Assembly (NCBI GenBank): GCA_037954665.1
Contig: JBBMOL010000066.1
Coordinates: 1,922,001-1,986,000, forward strand
DNA from: Laguncularia racemosa
Taxonomy: Eukaryota; Streptophyta; Magnoliopsida; Myrtales; Combretaceae
Reading direction: 5' to 3'
DNA: 64,000 nt
Shown: positions 1-13,800 of the stretch, in pieces
Layout of the letters: every line of letters begins with the position of its first letter
Position numbering within the stretch: the first letter of the stretch is position 1
Made by a program: the position numbers and the translations under genes
Notes under the pieces: generated by a model
What the model saw: only the letters and a program-made list of their open reading frames with translations
Database searches by the model: none
What the model was told of the DNA's origin: nothing

Positions 1-1710
1 CTAAATCTTAAGCTTACACTTAGGGGATTGTGCTAATCAAGCCTAACTAGCATCTTATCTTGTACCCTTTATGTACGGGAAATTCTCTTGTTGAATCTCT
101 AAATTTTCTAAAGGCTTTACCTTGATTTGTTTGATCTACTCTTCTTGAAAGCCTTCAATGTTAAAGGACCTTGGTATCAACTTAGGGGCAAATGACCTCT
201 CATGGGGAAACATTCATGGTTGGTGTTTAAATTTAAGATTTCCATAATTTTTCTACTTAAGAATAGGTATCCCACTTTTGAAATTGTTTAGTCTAAAAGG
301 GCTTCCTCACTCTCACAAGGTTTAGATTCACTCTCCACCTTGATTCCAAAAATTATGATCTATCTTATAAGTGATACATCTTGGTCAATCAACTAGGTCT
401 TTCATGAGTTATAGCATAAGCTTTAGGTCATCAGCTTGTAATACAAGATATAATGTGTATAGGCTAATTTTGAGAGAATTAATCTTCATTTTAACCTAGG
501 TTTACAAGTCAATAATTGTAAGAAAAACTAAAATAGGCTTACCTCAGTTCCATGAGTAACTTTTACCTAAGATAATTTAATTCCTTTAATCAAAAGAGTC
601 TCTTGAAGGTGGTTTTATAGGTGGTCCCATGATTTAGGCATGGACTTTGGGCTTTGGTTCTTGATCACTAGGATTAATTACCTTAATTACTTGCTTGTTG
701 GCTCTATTTCTTTCTTCAGCTACACCTTTTTTTTTTTGTTTCTCTCTCTCTCTCTTCCTCACTCTTTATCTTTTTCTTTCATCTTCTCTCTTTTTTTTTT
801 CTTCCTTCTTTTTTTCTTCTTCTTGCAAGCTTCTAATGGAAGTGGTGATCATTTCTTCATTCTCTCCTTCTGAATGGTTTATAGCTCAAAGCATGTATGG
901 CTTCTATAATAGGGGCTTTTCTTCATATCAAAGGAAATATACTATCAATGGCAATAATTACTCATGAATTGATGCAACTAAGGCAAGCACAAAATAGTTT
1001 ATCCTTTCCTTTTGATTGTAATCCTTACTTCCTAATTGCGAGTGATTCTTAATAGGGTTAGTTTTGTAAATACTTCTTAAGAAAGTTCAAAGGAATTTGC
1101 AAAGGGTGGATGTCTTTAGAGAAACGAATGTCTACCATCATTCAACCCGTTATCAAGTTCAAGATAGACTTCATTTAAGGAATGCATTGCATCTCCTCAC
1201 ATTGATGTCACTCAAGTGTTTAGGGTTAGTGTTTAGGAATTAATTTGCCTCTTTTCATCCTAAACCTCTTCAAATAATGGGATACCTTTCCTTAGGGAGA
1301 AAATTATGATTGTTGATCTTTAATCTCTTGTATTCAATTAAACTTAACTTTTGCTCCATCCATGCTGACTTGCTCCGAACCCAACTAGTTAAGCTAGCCC
1401 ATTAATTGCCCACTCATATTGGTCTGTTTTTCAATCTTAGAAATGTGCCCACTATTGAGATTGGCCCACTAACTTGGTCAAATGATTGATCTAAACCCAG
1501 TCTAGTGAGCTAAACGTGATCAACTTACTTGCAATAGTTGCCCTAAACACGTTTAAGTTGTTTCTCTACATGCCCTAATAGTGATGAGCCAAGGTCAAGC
1601 TCAAAAGTATGTCCCCATTATCTTCACCGAACCACTTGCCCCTTTAGTTCAAGTTTACTGGATTTTAATTGATCTCATTAGGCTCTCTAAACTATAGAGG
1701 AGACAAAATA

Positions 1711-1732
1711 GAATTATTATTATTATTATTAT
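1711..1732. repeat. ATT trinucleotide microsatellite
   Basis: About seven consecutive ATT units in intergenic DNA. No gene association is visible. Confidence 0.9.
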
Positions 1733-2329
1733 GGCTTTATGGAGTGGATAGGTATTATGTATGTGTTCACTAAGGTTTGGGGTGGGTGGGTAGGCCCGAT
1801 GTGTCTTTGGTCTTTAAAAAAGGTTAAGTCTTGAGCTTGTTGGGTCTTTTTGCTAGGTCAAAGGTTATGTTTGGGTTTAGGCTTCCTTGGTGGATTAGGC
1901 ATTGAGTTTGGTCTAGAAATGAGTGGATGGATTTGTCTCCACTATTCTCAAGAGTTATTCTTACCAACTCCTTTAAATAAGTACCTCTTTATGATGGGCT
2001 TTCCCTTCACCCCTTATATTGGATTTCGACCGAGGTATTCTAATCTTGAAGTGTGATTTACTTTGAACTTCTTAGATCTAGAGTGAGAGACTATAGGCTT
2101 TGGGTTGGGCTACTCCGCTTAAAAGAAATTTTTTAAAGCCCTTTGAGAACTTCAACTTGTTAGCAAAATCTCTCTCTCTCTTTAAATTTTTCTAATTTTT
2201 TTAAAAGCATTTTTTAGTTTTTTTTTCAAAGGAACTCTTTCTTTATTTCAAATTTTCTATTTAAAAAAAAAAAAGAAAAAAGCTTCTATTCTTTAAAAAA
2301 GGTGATTAAACCTGATACAAGGGAGATAA

Positions 2330-2900
2330 TCTATATGATGACAAATTCTATTACAAAGTCCACACTATGAGAAAATTCTAAAAAGTGACGACATGGTTGA
2401 TAACTTACATGTGACAATTTATGAATTGTTATTACAAAGGTGATAGACTATTCACAGTGTTACAAAGGTGATAAAGTAACATCTCACAATATACGATATG
2501 ATAGAAACATGGCACACTATAAAAAATTAAAAGCTAATGTCTATTGACAACCTAATGGAAGAGGATTATTTACAACCTATGGGAATAGGTGAATTTTTTA
2601 TTTTTGTACCTTTTTTAAATTTCTAACACACTAAAGTTTCATGGTTTATAGAAATTTCTATTTTATAGATAAAGCTAGTAATTATGACACTCTCTGATAA
2701 GAAATTATTTATAGGTTGACACATTTAATGGAAACTTATTCGAAAAGAGTTTTTATTACAAAGGTGATTGATTCAATAACGGGTGGCAACTTACAAAAGG
2801 TGATAAGTTATTAAAATGTGACTATATTGATAATCTAAAGGGAGAAGGTTATTTAATATTTACAACCTATGGAATGAATTTTTTTTCTTTCAGTTTTTGA
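2330..2900. repeat. Degenerate direct-repeat ladder
   Basis: The words TTACAAAGGTGAT and close variants recur near 2,431, 2,459, 2,752 and 2,792. A longer block (GACAACCTAATGG... followed by TTTACAACCTATGG) near 2,545-2,590 is repeated with changes near 2,830-2,880, a spacing of roughly 285 bp. This looks like two decayed copies of one unit, probably transposon-derived. The family is not identified. Confidence 0.45.
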
Positions 2901-4229
2901 CAATTTTATAGCACCATTTATAAAAAAAGTTATTTACAAATTTATTCAATGTTAAACCCTATTGGAAAGATTTTACTATAAAACTATAGGATTTTATTAC
3001 AATGTTGACAATTTGTTAGATTACAATTGCCTACAGGGTTAATAACAAAAGGGTACAAATATTTATAAGGTTGATCCCAAATATTTATAGAAAGGATGCT
3101 GGGTTAATTTAATATTGATAATTACTTACATGTTAGAGCATTTGTTATTTACAAGGTTAGAATTTAAAGATTATTGATAATTTAAAATTTTTTATTCTTA
3201 TAGAGCTGATAATCTAAAAATTAAAAATATTTAGAAAGAAGTAGTTCAAGACAAACAATTATTTTCCAAGATAACGAGTTTAAGGTGACAATTATTATAA
3301 CATAATTATTTACAAGTTTCATTTTTCATTTTTCTTTTCTTTTTATTTTGCTGAAAAACAATAATATAAACATACATAAGTGGGAAATAAATTAACAAAC
3401 AAGTAAATTATAACAAAATAAAAACACACAGATGCAAAGGTTGACAATTGAATAATAGTGCAATAATTTTATTGAATTGTAACTTTATTATTATCTCACT
3501 ATTATTTGAACCTAAGTTTTTTTTTAACATAAAAAAGAATTTACAACATGTTATAACATATTGAGATATTAATGAAAATACAACTCTTAATTATTACTAC
3601 ATTTTTTTTTTTACAATATGCCACACTATTTTTCACTTGCTAGTGTATGATCATAAATGCAATTTGGTGAGCTCTATATGTCCTCAAGCTTTAAAGCCTC
3701 ACACATTTTCAAAGAAATGGTTCCCAAGCCATATTAAAGCAAGAGTAGGGCAGCCTAATCACCAACAAAAGATAGTAACACCACAACTCCCAAGTGGTTA
3801 CACAATGGCCCCCCATCTAGATTCTTAAGATGGTCTAGTCTCGACCATATCTAACACACAATATTTTCAAAAATTAAAAGTCTACAAAAAAAAAAAAAGC
3901 ACATTAGGCCTTTCACTATTTTTCTTTTCTTTTCCTGCATCATGAAAACCTAGTTAGTATGAGTGTATGACTATTTATAAATAAGAACAATATATTGACA
4001 AGAAAGGAAATTTGAAAAAGGGAAAGAATTTAAGAATAAAAGCCTCTCTTCCTTTCTTATTAATTTTGAAAATCCTTATACGGCTAGCCCACTTATGTCC
4101 CCAACGAAGTCGTCAATCTATCAAGCCTGAATTTTTCCTTTTTTTCCTTAATTTGACTTATATTAAGCCCAACCTACTTGATATAAGCCATTCAACAAAA
4201 TTAAAGAAAATTAAAAAAATTTAAAAAAA

Positions 4230-5960
4230 AAACTTTTTGAAAGACTAGAGTCGCCACTCAACTAAAGTCCGGGAAAAATGGAAAATTAGGATCAAATGAG
4301 TGGATTAATCCTAATTTTAGCCACTAGTATGCACAAAAACCTTTTTTATATAAAAAGATTTTTTTTAACCGAAGAAAATTAGGTTTGGGGACTATCTTAT
4401 TTAAAGACTTTCGGTTTCCATATAAGAAATTTCAAAAATGAAAAAAGGCTTTTTCATATAAGAAAATTTCTTTGCCCTTTTATTTCCTTTAAAAATGTTT
4501 AACAAGTATGTAAAAAGATATTCATGAAGAAAATAATCAAAATAAGTAAAAAAATATACCTTTTTCACATTTGCTTGCAAAGCTAAAAGAATTTGTTAGG
4601 TTTTTACCCCAAAAAAATATAAATAAAAGAAAAAATTAATTAGAAGAACTTTTCATATTTTCTTGCAAGAGAAAAAAAAAAGTTAATACTAAAAAATTAA
4701 ATAAATAAATAAATTGAAAAAGAAAGTAAAGCAAGCACTATAACTAGATTAACTAAAAAAAAATATCTTTAATACAATTTCCCGCAAAAGAAAAGAAATT
4801 AGTAATATGACAAAAAAAAAGAAAAAATTTTAATTTTTACTTCTTTTTAGTTTTTATTGGTTTTGAGGAAAAATATTTTTTTTATTTTTTATGATCGTCC
4901 CAAAGGTATCTACGTATTTGCTAGTCGAAATTAAACTACTGTAATTTCTCTTTTTTATAAAACTTTAATCTATTAGTTCATTTTATTTAAGAAAAACATT
5001 TCACTTTATGTTATTAACCAATTTGTTATTTTTAATGAAAAATATCTAAAACCCTAATTTAATGTCACTTATTTGGAAAATTCTAAAGGGAAACCTACTT
5101 TTGAGGAAAATACCCATTAACGATTTTTATGCAAAAAAAAATTCCTATGTGGCAAAAATTATCTTTAAAGAAAAAAATTTGATAATAAAGTAAACCTATT
5201 CTATTTGTCAAGAAGAACATGTTAGTGCTAATAATAAGATGATAACATGAATGAGATAAATTCATGAAATTTTTTGTCTTTTCGAATTTCTTTTATTTTT
5301 ATACATCAGTAACATGTAACATGGAAAATATAACAAGCATATATTATTAAAACCTAATAAAATAAAATGTCTATTAATAATGATAAAAAATAATAAAAAT
5401 AAAATAAAATAAAAAACTTACCTTTACCACACAAGGGTGGTGGTCAACGGATGGTGCTCCAATGAGTGGCAGCTAGCATTGGAGGGTAGGAAAGCCTTCG
5501 ATAGCATGGGGAAGTGAACCCCTTAAACAATTTTACAATTTGATTGTGGAACTTCACCAATTTGTCTTGAATCGAAGCTTGAAGAACACATGAACCCTAG
5601 CTTTTCTTTTGAATCGAATTGGAGCAATCCACATAATGTTGAAGGCAATTAAACACTATGATTTGATATTCTAGCAATGAGGGATGACCTAGTGTAAATG
5701 GTTTGCTTCAATTTTCTCTTATTCAAGAGAATTTCGAAGAAAGAGAAAGTGGGTAGTGTGGTCACGTGGGTAGAGAGAGAGTGGAGTGATTTGGTGAGAT
5801 TCTTGTGCTATTAGTTTGTAATGCCTCTTTGAATTGATACCTAAGACTCTTATTTATAGTAATTTGTGATCAATTGTATTTATGGAAATCACATATTGTA
5901 CTAAGATCAAATCTTTTTGCTAAATGGTTATTTGTGGCTCTTGAATTTTTTTTTTTTTGC
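4230..5960. repeat. Possible decayed LTR-retrotransposon sequence
   Basis: The segment carries words I associate with plant Ty3-type LTR/leader sequence, such as AGAGTCGCCACT near 4,249 and GGTATCTACGTATTTG near 4,906, followed by a GA-rich and CT-rich stretch around 5,700-5,790. No target duplication, primer site or coding remnant was found, so this is a weak call from general resemblance only. It could equally be unrelated AT-rich intergenic DNA. Confidence 0.25.
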
Positions 5961-7900
5961 CAACTTTATCACAATTTTTGTGAAAATTTTTCAAAATTGA
6001 AGATGCAAATATGTTCTATATGCTTTACTTAACTAATCTATATGTTTGATTCGTGGTTTACAAGTTAAATTTAGCCTATAATATTCATTGAAAAATCGAA
6101 TATAATATGTGTATATTTCATTTTTTTTAATTTTCATGTTTATTTTTAGGACACTTTTCTTTATTATAAAACTCAAATTAAGAGTGCAATTGATAGTATT
6201 ATAAGTATATACTGATTTCCACTTTTTTTTTAATTTAATTTGGCCAACAAATGAGTTTAATTGGGTCTAAAATGAAAGAGGATAGATTTTTTCTTCTTTC
6301 CTTTTCAGTACTAATATGAAAAGATGAGCGTGATCAAGTGCAGGCACTGCTCTCTCATGCAGTATGCTCCGCTTGCGTCAATAAATGGTGCAAGCGCACT
6401 AACAGATCAAACCTGTGACTGTCTAGGCTTCAAACATGTATCCAACCAACTTTCTTATCATGTATTGTAACAAATCTTACTTAATCTCATTTTGTTAAAA
6501 GACCTAATTATTTTTAAGCCTAAAATAAATAAATAAATAAATAAAATGAAAATAAATTTAGGATTTAAAAAAAATTAATGAAGCAAAAATAAAGTGTCTA
6601 TACTAGCATTATTTGGCCAAAAAAATAAAAAAATCACTGGTATTAAATCTAAACAAGCCCCCCGACGCGCGACTAATTGGTCAAAAGCCGTAACGAACGA
6701 ATCTGTATCTTTAATATCCATTTCCCTTTTCTTCCTCTTACGACTGAATTTTAATGTAAAACACAAAAGTTTTTACGTCTGTAAATTTACAAATATAATT
6801 AATTAAATTAACTGATGATCTCATGCAACTACATAATTTGTTGATCGTCTCTCATAACACTGTACTGTTTCTTAATATACTCACATTATAGCTAATCTGC
6901 ATTGCATCACCCAATAATAATAATAATAATAATAAAAAGGTGGTATCACATTAAATCAATTGGAGAGAAAACAATTCTATTATTCATCTCTTGTCTTTCA
7001 TCATCATTGTCTATAAGAAAATCCCAACAATGAAGGATGTTTATACAAGTAAGGAAAAATATAAATCCAATTTAACAGTAAAATGATATACTTTTTTTAA
7101 TGGGAAATTAATAAGATCCAATATCCTAGAATTAATTAAAACAAAATCCAATAATAAGTCCTATTTTAATCTAACATAAGAAGCAACAACAAAATAGAAT
7201 CATATCTAGCCTTGGATAGATAGAATTAAATAAAACCTATGCAAGGGATTTGACTCCTTTCCTACACCATTTAAAGTAATCAAGGTTCCAACCAGACAAG
7301 CAGACCAATTGTTTGAGCCCTAATACTATTTGTCTGTCTCGAATCAAGTTGGCCCTCTTGTATAGAACAGTAGCCCAACTGTATCCTCTTTCTGGGCCAT
7401 AAGCCCAATTGTATACTATACTTCTAGCCCAATGCATCAAAAGTATGCTTTCTTCTTCTTCCTTGGACAGGTACGATGAACTGGCTGCTGTATTCGAGTT
7501 ATTCAGTGGGGGGAAAAAAGCCATCACTTATTACTGATCGATTCTGTTCTTTATAAATAGTGGTTATATTCTTATTTTATTTGAGTTAGCCAAGCAAACA
7601 TGAAATTAAAAATTGTCACATCTAACATACTCATTAATTAAAAATGTCGAGTAACCAAATATAACATAACACTAACAATCGAACGGTCGATATTGAATGA
7701 AATTTAACAATGGAAAACTTGACATGTAACATTATAAGAACTACATCATACTATATCTTAAGTAATTATCTTTCGGATTTCTCTCTGAGACTTGATATAT
7801 GAAAATATATGCAAACAAGTGCATGCTGTGCGGGCTGAATACATATGTTGTTAATGAAAAGTTGGGAAATGAATGGATCCGATTTAACAGAATCTACATA
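5961..7900. other. Intergenic stretch, no gene recognised
   Basis: AT-rich sequence with an AAT microsatellite at about 6,913-6,935. A 96-codon minus-strand frame at 7,237-7,527 is Ser/Glu-containing but matches no family I recognise and has no supporting splice or neighbour signals. A small inverted repeat (CGCTTGC/GCAAGCG) lies near 6,370-6,400. Confidence 0.55.
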
Positions 7901-7901
7901 A

Positions 7902-8312
7902 ATTGGAACACCGTGCTTGGTATATTTAAGAAGATTAAAAATGGCAAAAAATGAGTGGAAAGGAAATAAAAAAGAAATGTGGTGTTTGGATTCATAAAAT
8001 GAAAATAGAAAAAAAATGTGGTATTAAAAGATCAAAATATCCTAGCTTTATTAATTTAATCTTGTTTTTAATGGTATTTTCATAATTGTCCTTCACTCCT
8101 ATTGATTTCCACCCATTTTTCTCTATTTTTAAAGAGAAAATTAATGACTTTAAAAGTGAAAATATTTCCATTGATTTTTTTTTTTCTATTTTTATCATCT
8201 TCTACTCTTATTTTACCTAATTTCTATTAATTTCCTTTCATATCCAAGGTTTGTTTTTTTTTTTTTTTTGGGCATATTTCGTCAATTCCAAACACAGTGG
8301 AAGTGTTCCAAT
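7902..8312. repeat. MITE-like segment bounded by inverted repeats
   Basis: A perfect 10-bp inverted repeat, ATTGGAACAC at 7,902-7,911 and its complement at 8,303-8,312, bounds a 411-bp AT-rich non-coding segment. Inside, GTTTGGAT near 7,986 is answered by ATCCAAG near 8,243, giving a nested weaker inverted pair. I did not find a convincing target-site duplication, so assignment as a miniature inverted-repeat element is tentative. Confidence 0.4.
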
Positions 8313-8859
8313 GAGAATATTTGGAGACGTCTTTTTCAGATTCTTCTTTACAATAATACCACTACGGTAGAAAAAATTAATCGATGCGTGTTTTACAAAA
8401 AAAAAAACTTGAGCAGCAATCTTTTTAGTGATTAAGACAATTCATCAATCATCACTTGCTTTTTCTGAAAAGAAAATGGTTGAGTGGCCAAAAGCAAATG
8501 ATAAGTTCCAAACTCTAGTAATTCGCATTTTGACTCCGGTTAGTGCATCGCATCTGGTTGAAACATCTCAAATTATTTTTCGTTTCTTTTTTATTTATAT
8601 CTATTATGAATTTGATATATAGCGATATGATGATCCAATTTCAAACCTAATATTTGGGTACGTTGATTCTTGCATATTATTATAATTATGGTAAACATTG
8701 TGAGAAATGGATCACGAATTTCTTACTAAAAATATATTTTATTTAGTAGGGGAAAATACTTTTTTCTGTTTTTATTCTTTTTTTTTTCAAAATAAAATAA
8801 AATAAAATATAAATAAATCCAACTTCTTATAAATTTATTAGGTACCTTATTTTGTAAAG

Positions 8860-10250
8860 AGGGTATATATAATACTTGAGAAATAAATAGAGAAAATAAA
8901 ATAAAAAGATAGTAGTAAGCAAAATAATAAAGGTTTTAATGATGACACAGTTTGGACTTCTACGAGGGAGTTATATATACAACAAAAGAAATTCTATCTT
9001 TCCCTTTCTTTTCTTTTTTTTTTAGTTACTCAATCTCTTACAATAAAAACCTCCCCATCTCTCTCTAATAAGAAAACCTTAATCTACTAACACATACTGC
9101 TAAGCCATACCTTTTGACACAAATCCGCAAGATAAATACTCAAATCGATTAACTTATCGGTATGCCTTCTCATTCCAATGGGTTTTGATTTTTGTTTGGG
9201 GGTTTTGGTAAAAAATCGTCATAAGACTCTTAAAGGTTTTGAGCATAATTGTTATTGTTAGAATGATCTAAGAAGGTGATAAATTGTAAATTATATAAGT
9301 ATTTTTCATTTTTTGGTGCTTAGATCGTTGGAAAATGAGATGCTGTAGGAGAAAAATTAGGGTTTTGTATGTTTTTAGGGAAATAGGGGTTATCATAGGC
9401 AAGACCACAACCATGTTCTTTCAAAACACACAACATACTCTAAAATATGACTCAAGATGTTCATGGCCATAAACATGCCCTTGATCCTACACGTGAGCCT
9501 AGTTTGTGCTTATGAACCTGACTATAAATTTATCCATGAACCTCACTACTTACTCAAGATAGCTTTTTCTTACATCTTTTGTCTTTCAATGTTTTCCCAA
9601 TGCTTTTCATAACTACTCTAAAATAATTATATGTTAGATTATTACTAGTTAAAGTTCTAAAATTACTTATCCGTGTAATTCTTGATCAAATATCCAATTA
9701 AGCAAAATCTGTTATAGAACATACAGCACAACTCCGGGTACATGTTTACCTTAGTTACTACATGTGCTTGATCTCTTGGAATGATAAGCAAATTTAACCC
9801 ATATTGAACCTAATTTTGTATGTTACTTATGTGTGGCTAGGTTTAGGGATTGAAGATGGTAGATCCCTAAAAGACACCCCGATAATTGGTATATGACATT
9901 ACCCCTAGTGTGCTAAAATGATTTGAGGTAGATTTTAAAAGTATTAGGGTTAGATGTGATAATTCCTAACATCGTCCCAAAGTTGGGGTTGGAGATACAG
10001 TTCCTAACCTAAAACATAAATATGTATGTATATATATATATATATTATATAGTGTAGCAAGACCCTATATATCCCTATGTTGCTTGCTAGACTAAATTGA
10101 AGATAAATATTTTGATGATTTGTGATTTATCTATTACATTACATGTGTGAATTGTGATTGTTGTAGCATGCGCATATCTATGCGGTACTCACATACTAGG
10201 CTTAGGTACACCCTTTAATTTTTATTTTTATTTTTTAGCTACAAAAATTA
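8860..10250 (+). repeat. Dispersed repeat, copy A
   Basis: This segment is a diverged direct-orientation relative of 26,990-29,260. Shared landmarks in the same order include CTCTCTCTAATAA followed by AACCTTAAT, then GGTATGCCTT/GGTAAGCCTT, AGATCCCTAAAAG(A/G)CACCC, GTATTAGGG, AATTCCTAA, TCCCTATG and ATGTACCAAGC/ACATACTAGGC near the end. The copies differ too much for a recent duplication. It is probably an old LTR or other transposon family; no coding sequence is visible. Confidence 0.5.
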
Positions 10251-10799
10251 TATAATGAATATGTTAACTATGATGATTCATGGGATGTTTATTACTATTA
10301 CCTAGATGGGGAGATTGTAGATTAATCCTATGTTCTTAGTGGTTCTAGTTGATTTGTTATATGGAGAGATTTCGGCAAGCCTAGTGAGTTCTTTTTAAGT
10401 AATTTGATGGTTTTAGTAGTAGTTAGATTATGGTTTACTTTTAATTGTAATTATGATTGAAATGACTCGCTTGTAAGTTATTCATTTTTTTTTTTATTTG
10501 GAGTTGCTATGATTAAATTTAAGGTTGAAGTTAAATAGGTTTGAAGTTTGTAAATGCGGAGTTGAACCTTTGCATGCCAATAGATAGTAGTAACACGTGA
10601 CAAATTATAGCATTCCAAGTTTTGTGACCTTATAGTATATATATATATATATATTTATTTTTTGGTGTCTTATTATAAAAAACACACGATTTAAAAAAGA
10701 TGCTAGAGCGATAAGAAAGCAAGGAATCAAAATGCTCTCTTGCTATTTTTCACATCCTTTTAGTTTAGGTAATTATAAACAACACTAACATGATATTAG
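10251..10799. other. Intergenic stretch, no gene recognised
   Basis: AT-rich, with a short TA microsatellite near 10,637-10,653. Nothing else supportable. Confidence 0.6.
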
Positions 10800-11150
10800 G
10801 GGTTTTAATAAGATAAACTTACTCACAAACTACTCAAGTTCGGCTTGATATTTACTCAAGCTACTCAAGTAGTTTACCGAGTTGAATTCAAGTTTTATTA
10901 TATTCAATTAGTTTAGAAGCCTAATCAAACTTGAATAGAAGTTAAATGCTAGTTGAATTCGAATCAAATTTAAATATCAATGTTATTTAATTAAATTAAT
11001 AATGTTTTGTTTTTCAAACTATCAAGTTGAGATAAGCTTAATTAAGTCAAACTCGAACTTATTAAGTACCACTTTGAATCAAGCTTAAACTTATAATTCC
11101 AAGCTCAATCAAGCTTGAACTTGAGTTTGAGCTTTGAAATTTTAGCACTA
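10800..11150. repeat. AAGCTTGA/ACTCAAG-rich repeat, copy 1
   Basis: Dense short words of the type ACTCAAG, AAGCTTGA, GAGTTGAATTC and AACTCGAAC fill the segment. Similar words occur at 12,430-12,560 and, in the opposite orientation, at 13,395-13,800. This composition is known from small non-autonomous DNA elements in plants. Ends and target duplication are not resolved. Confidence 0.45.
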
Positions 11151-12429
11151 TATCTCCTAGAGAATAGTTTTCCAAAACTATATACTATATATGTAAAGTT
11201 GAATAATCAATTATGACTTGGTAATATAGATTTATATAACAATCATACTTTAGTTTTCTATTTTTAAATATTTATTTTTTAAGCACATATATTACGAATC
11301 TATAACCTACTAGTTTGATTAGATGACACAGGAGGAAGAAGCATTAAGCACTTGACATAATTAGATCTACCATATAGCAGTTGCTCTCATAATGCTAAGG
11401 TAATTAATAACTGTGCTATCACTTTGAATCTTGATAATAGCCACTGACTTCAAAACCAACTTTTTCGAAAGGAAACGAGATAGGTCAGACCTTATGTGGC
11501 TGGAATCTAAGGAGGCCGAACAAGTTAGCCATATCTTATGAAGGTTAGTACTATTAAGCTCATACAGACAGAAGTTTTTTGTAATTTATTTTGGGGGTAA
11601 TTGTGATCATATTAATTCAAGGAGTCAGCTGGACAAAAAACCAAAAAAAAAAATTCAAGAAGTCAGCACGAAAGCATACAGTTAGGTATCACTCTTATCA
11701 CTTGCTTTCCTCTTTCCTAGGACCCTGGATCATATGTCTTCGTCTAAAGGGGAAAAAACCATAAGCAATTAGAAAAAAAAAAATGGATTCTCCTTAAAGA
11801 AAGAAGAAAATCAGAAAATATTAGTTATCATCCCTTTGGCAAGATGTACATTCACAATGCATGTATTTAAAATATTATAAAAATAATTAATTAATCATCA
11901 AACTAACTAAATACAATACTAAAACAGCTTTAAATGAAAAGGATATTTTTAGGGGTGACAAGAAATGAAAAAATATTTATATCTGTATAAGCATCTAATT
12001 TTCCTTGAGATGGTGAAAAAGTGGTACAAGATAGTTAATTGAGTAGGAGGGAGAAGGTTACTTACATTATCAATACTTAAGACACTAAAGAGGACGCATA
12101 CCTGGATTAACTGCATGCATAACAAGATAACTCAAGATACTTGATTGGTGAAATTTTAAATTGGAAGAACTCGGGACAATGGTAAAAAAAGTACCTAAAA
12201 CTTCAAGGTTTTTGGTTTTGGTACCCATGTTACTGTTTTTACTTTAGAAAAGAGAGAAAGATGTCACACCATAAGAGTCGCTCTAAAAGTAGATAACCTT
12301 AACTTGTCGAAGTGAAAATAGAAAATGATTACTAGTAAAAAAACAACGGAGAACAGAAAAATAAATAAAAGATAAGAAAGCAATAATAAAAAACATGTAA
12401 GTGCCTCTAAATTAGGAGCACAAATCGTA
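11151..12429. other. Intergenic stretch, no gene recognised
   Basis: AT-rich sequence without credible reading frames, RNA genes or clear repeats. Confidence 0.6.
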
Positions 12430-12560
12430 TAAATTTATTTATAATTATAAACTCATTGAATTTAACTCGAAATCGAGTTTTAAAATTTCAAATTGAGCTT
12501 GACTTATTGAGCTCAATGCTAAGTCATCTCAACTCGACTCGACTCTTGCAAGCCTAACTT
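12430..12560. repeat. AAGCTTGA/ACTCAAG-rich repeat, partial copy 2
   Basis: A short stretch with the same word set (AACTCGAAATCGAGTT, TTGAGCTTGACTT, AACTCGACTCGACT) as the flanking copies. It appears truncated. Confidence 0.4.
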
Positions 12561-13394
12561 AAAACTTTGATCATACATATATCCAACTTCCAACTTTTGC
12601 CAATGATATACATTATGGAGAATTTTATGGCATGTAGTATAATTTAAAATAATATCATAATATACAGTTTGATAAAAAAAAAAATCAAACTATTAAGCCA
12701 AGGACCTTTTTTATTTAAAATTTTATCTAGAGTGACTAGTTTTGAGATGTGTATTAAATATTATTTACAAACTATAATCAAAATCGTAAATTTTTCTATG
12801 ATAGAAAGCTTGCAAGAATTATATATCATATATAAAAATCATGTACAAATAAAATTTTAGACACACACATACTTCAATTTTTTGTTTTCCTATTTGTGTC
12901 CAATTATTATTTCATATTATCATTTTAATTTTTTTTCAATATTTTATAACAAATATTATAAAAAAGCAACTTATTTGTCTCATGTCAAAAAGTTAAAACA
13001 TTAAGGCAAAAAAATCTATTATCTATTATAATATAATTTCAAAAACTTTTTTTGTTATTATAACTCTTTAATATTATCTTTCCACATCCTTTACGTTTCA
13101 TAGAAAGCAACAAATTAATATTGGAGGTAACCAATAAGCATATAACAACATGACTCCTCACTTTTCCCATTTTTTATATTTTTTTATTCTTCTTCAAAAG
13201 CATTTATTATTTGTATCTTTCTTTAACAATACTTTTTACTATTTTTACTACCCATATCTTTGCATCTCTCAAGAGACATATCTTTTATGTACAAAAATGC
13301 CAATTAACCAAGTAACACTTTAAATTTCAAGTAGTTACTTACAAAAATAAGTAAAGGTATTAAATATAACATTTACCCTTTGGGATATCTATAG
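12561..13394. other. Intergenic stretch, no gene recognised
   Basis: Very AT-rich. The one 63-codon frame near 12,669 is Lys/Ile-rich noise. Confidence 0.6.
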
Positions 13395-13800
13395 ATGTAG
13401 ACAAGTCGAGTTCAAATGATATAGTGCTAAGCTAAAACTTAAACTCGACTTGAAATTTTAAAACTCCAACTCAATCAAGTTTAGAATTTAAAATTGAGTT
13501 TCAAGCTCAAACACAAACTTGACTTGACTCAAAGTAGTTCTCAATGAGCTCAACCTTAAGTCAATTAAGCTCTTTCAAACTCGATTTATGTAGAAAATAT
13601 ATATTTTTTTAATCAAAACAATATTAGTATTCAAGCTAAAATCAAGCTCGATAAACATTTAAATTTGGTTTAAACTCGATTAAACTCACGAGTTATTCAA
13701 GCCAAATATTGTAAAATTGAAACCGAATTCAATAAATTACTCAAGTAATATCAAGCTTAACTTGAATAAATATTAGTTGAACTAAAATAGTTCACAAATA
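13395..13800. repeat. AAGCTTGA/ACTCAAG-rich repeat, copy 3 (inverted to copy 1)
   Basis: Carries the same word set as 10,800-11,150. Read on the minus strand, its right end aligns with the left end of copy 1 (AACTA...AAGTT, CTTGATATT, ACTTGAGTA, GAATTC in that order). Outer ends near GTAGACAAG and CTCTACCTC are weakly inverted. A non-autonomous DNA element is the likely origin. Confidence 0.45.

Larger units (their letters stand above)
1..4220. other. AT-rich intergenic stretch, no gene recognised
   Basis: No reading frame here resembles a known protein; the short open frames are low-complexity (for example the Ser/Phe/Leu-rich frames over the CT-rich run near 730-830). Visible structure is limited to poly-pyrimidine runs, a short ATT microsatellite and the degenerate repeat ladder at 2.3-2.9 kb listed separately. 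Several GGCCCA/GCCCAC-type words cluster at 1,380-1,510, but I cannot tie them to a gene. Confidence 0.6.
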
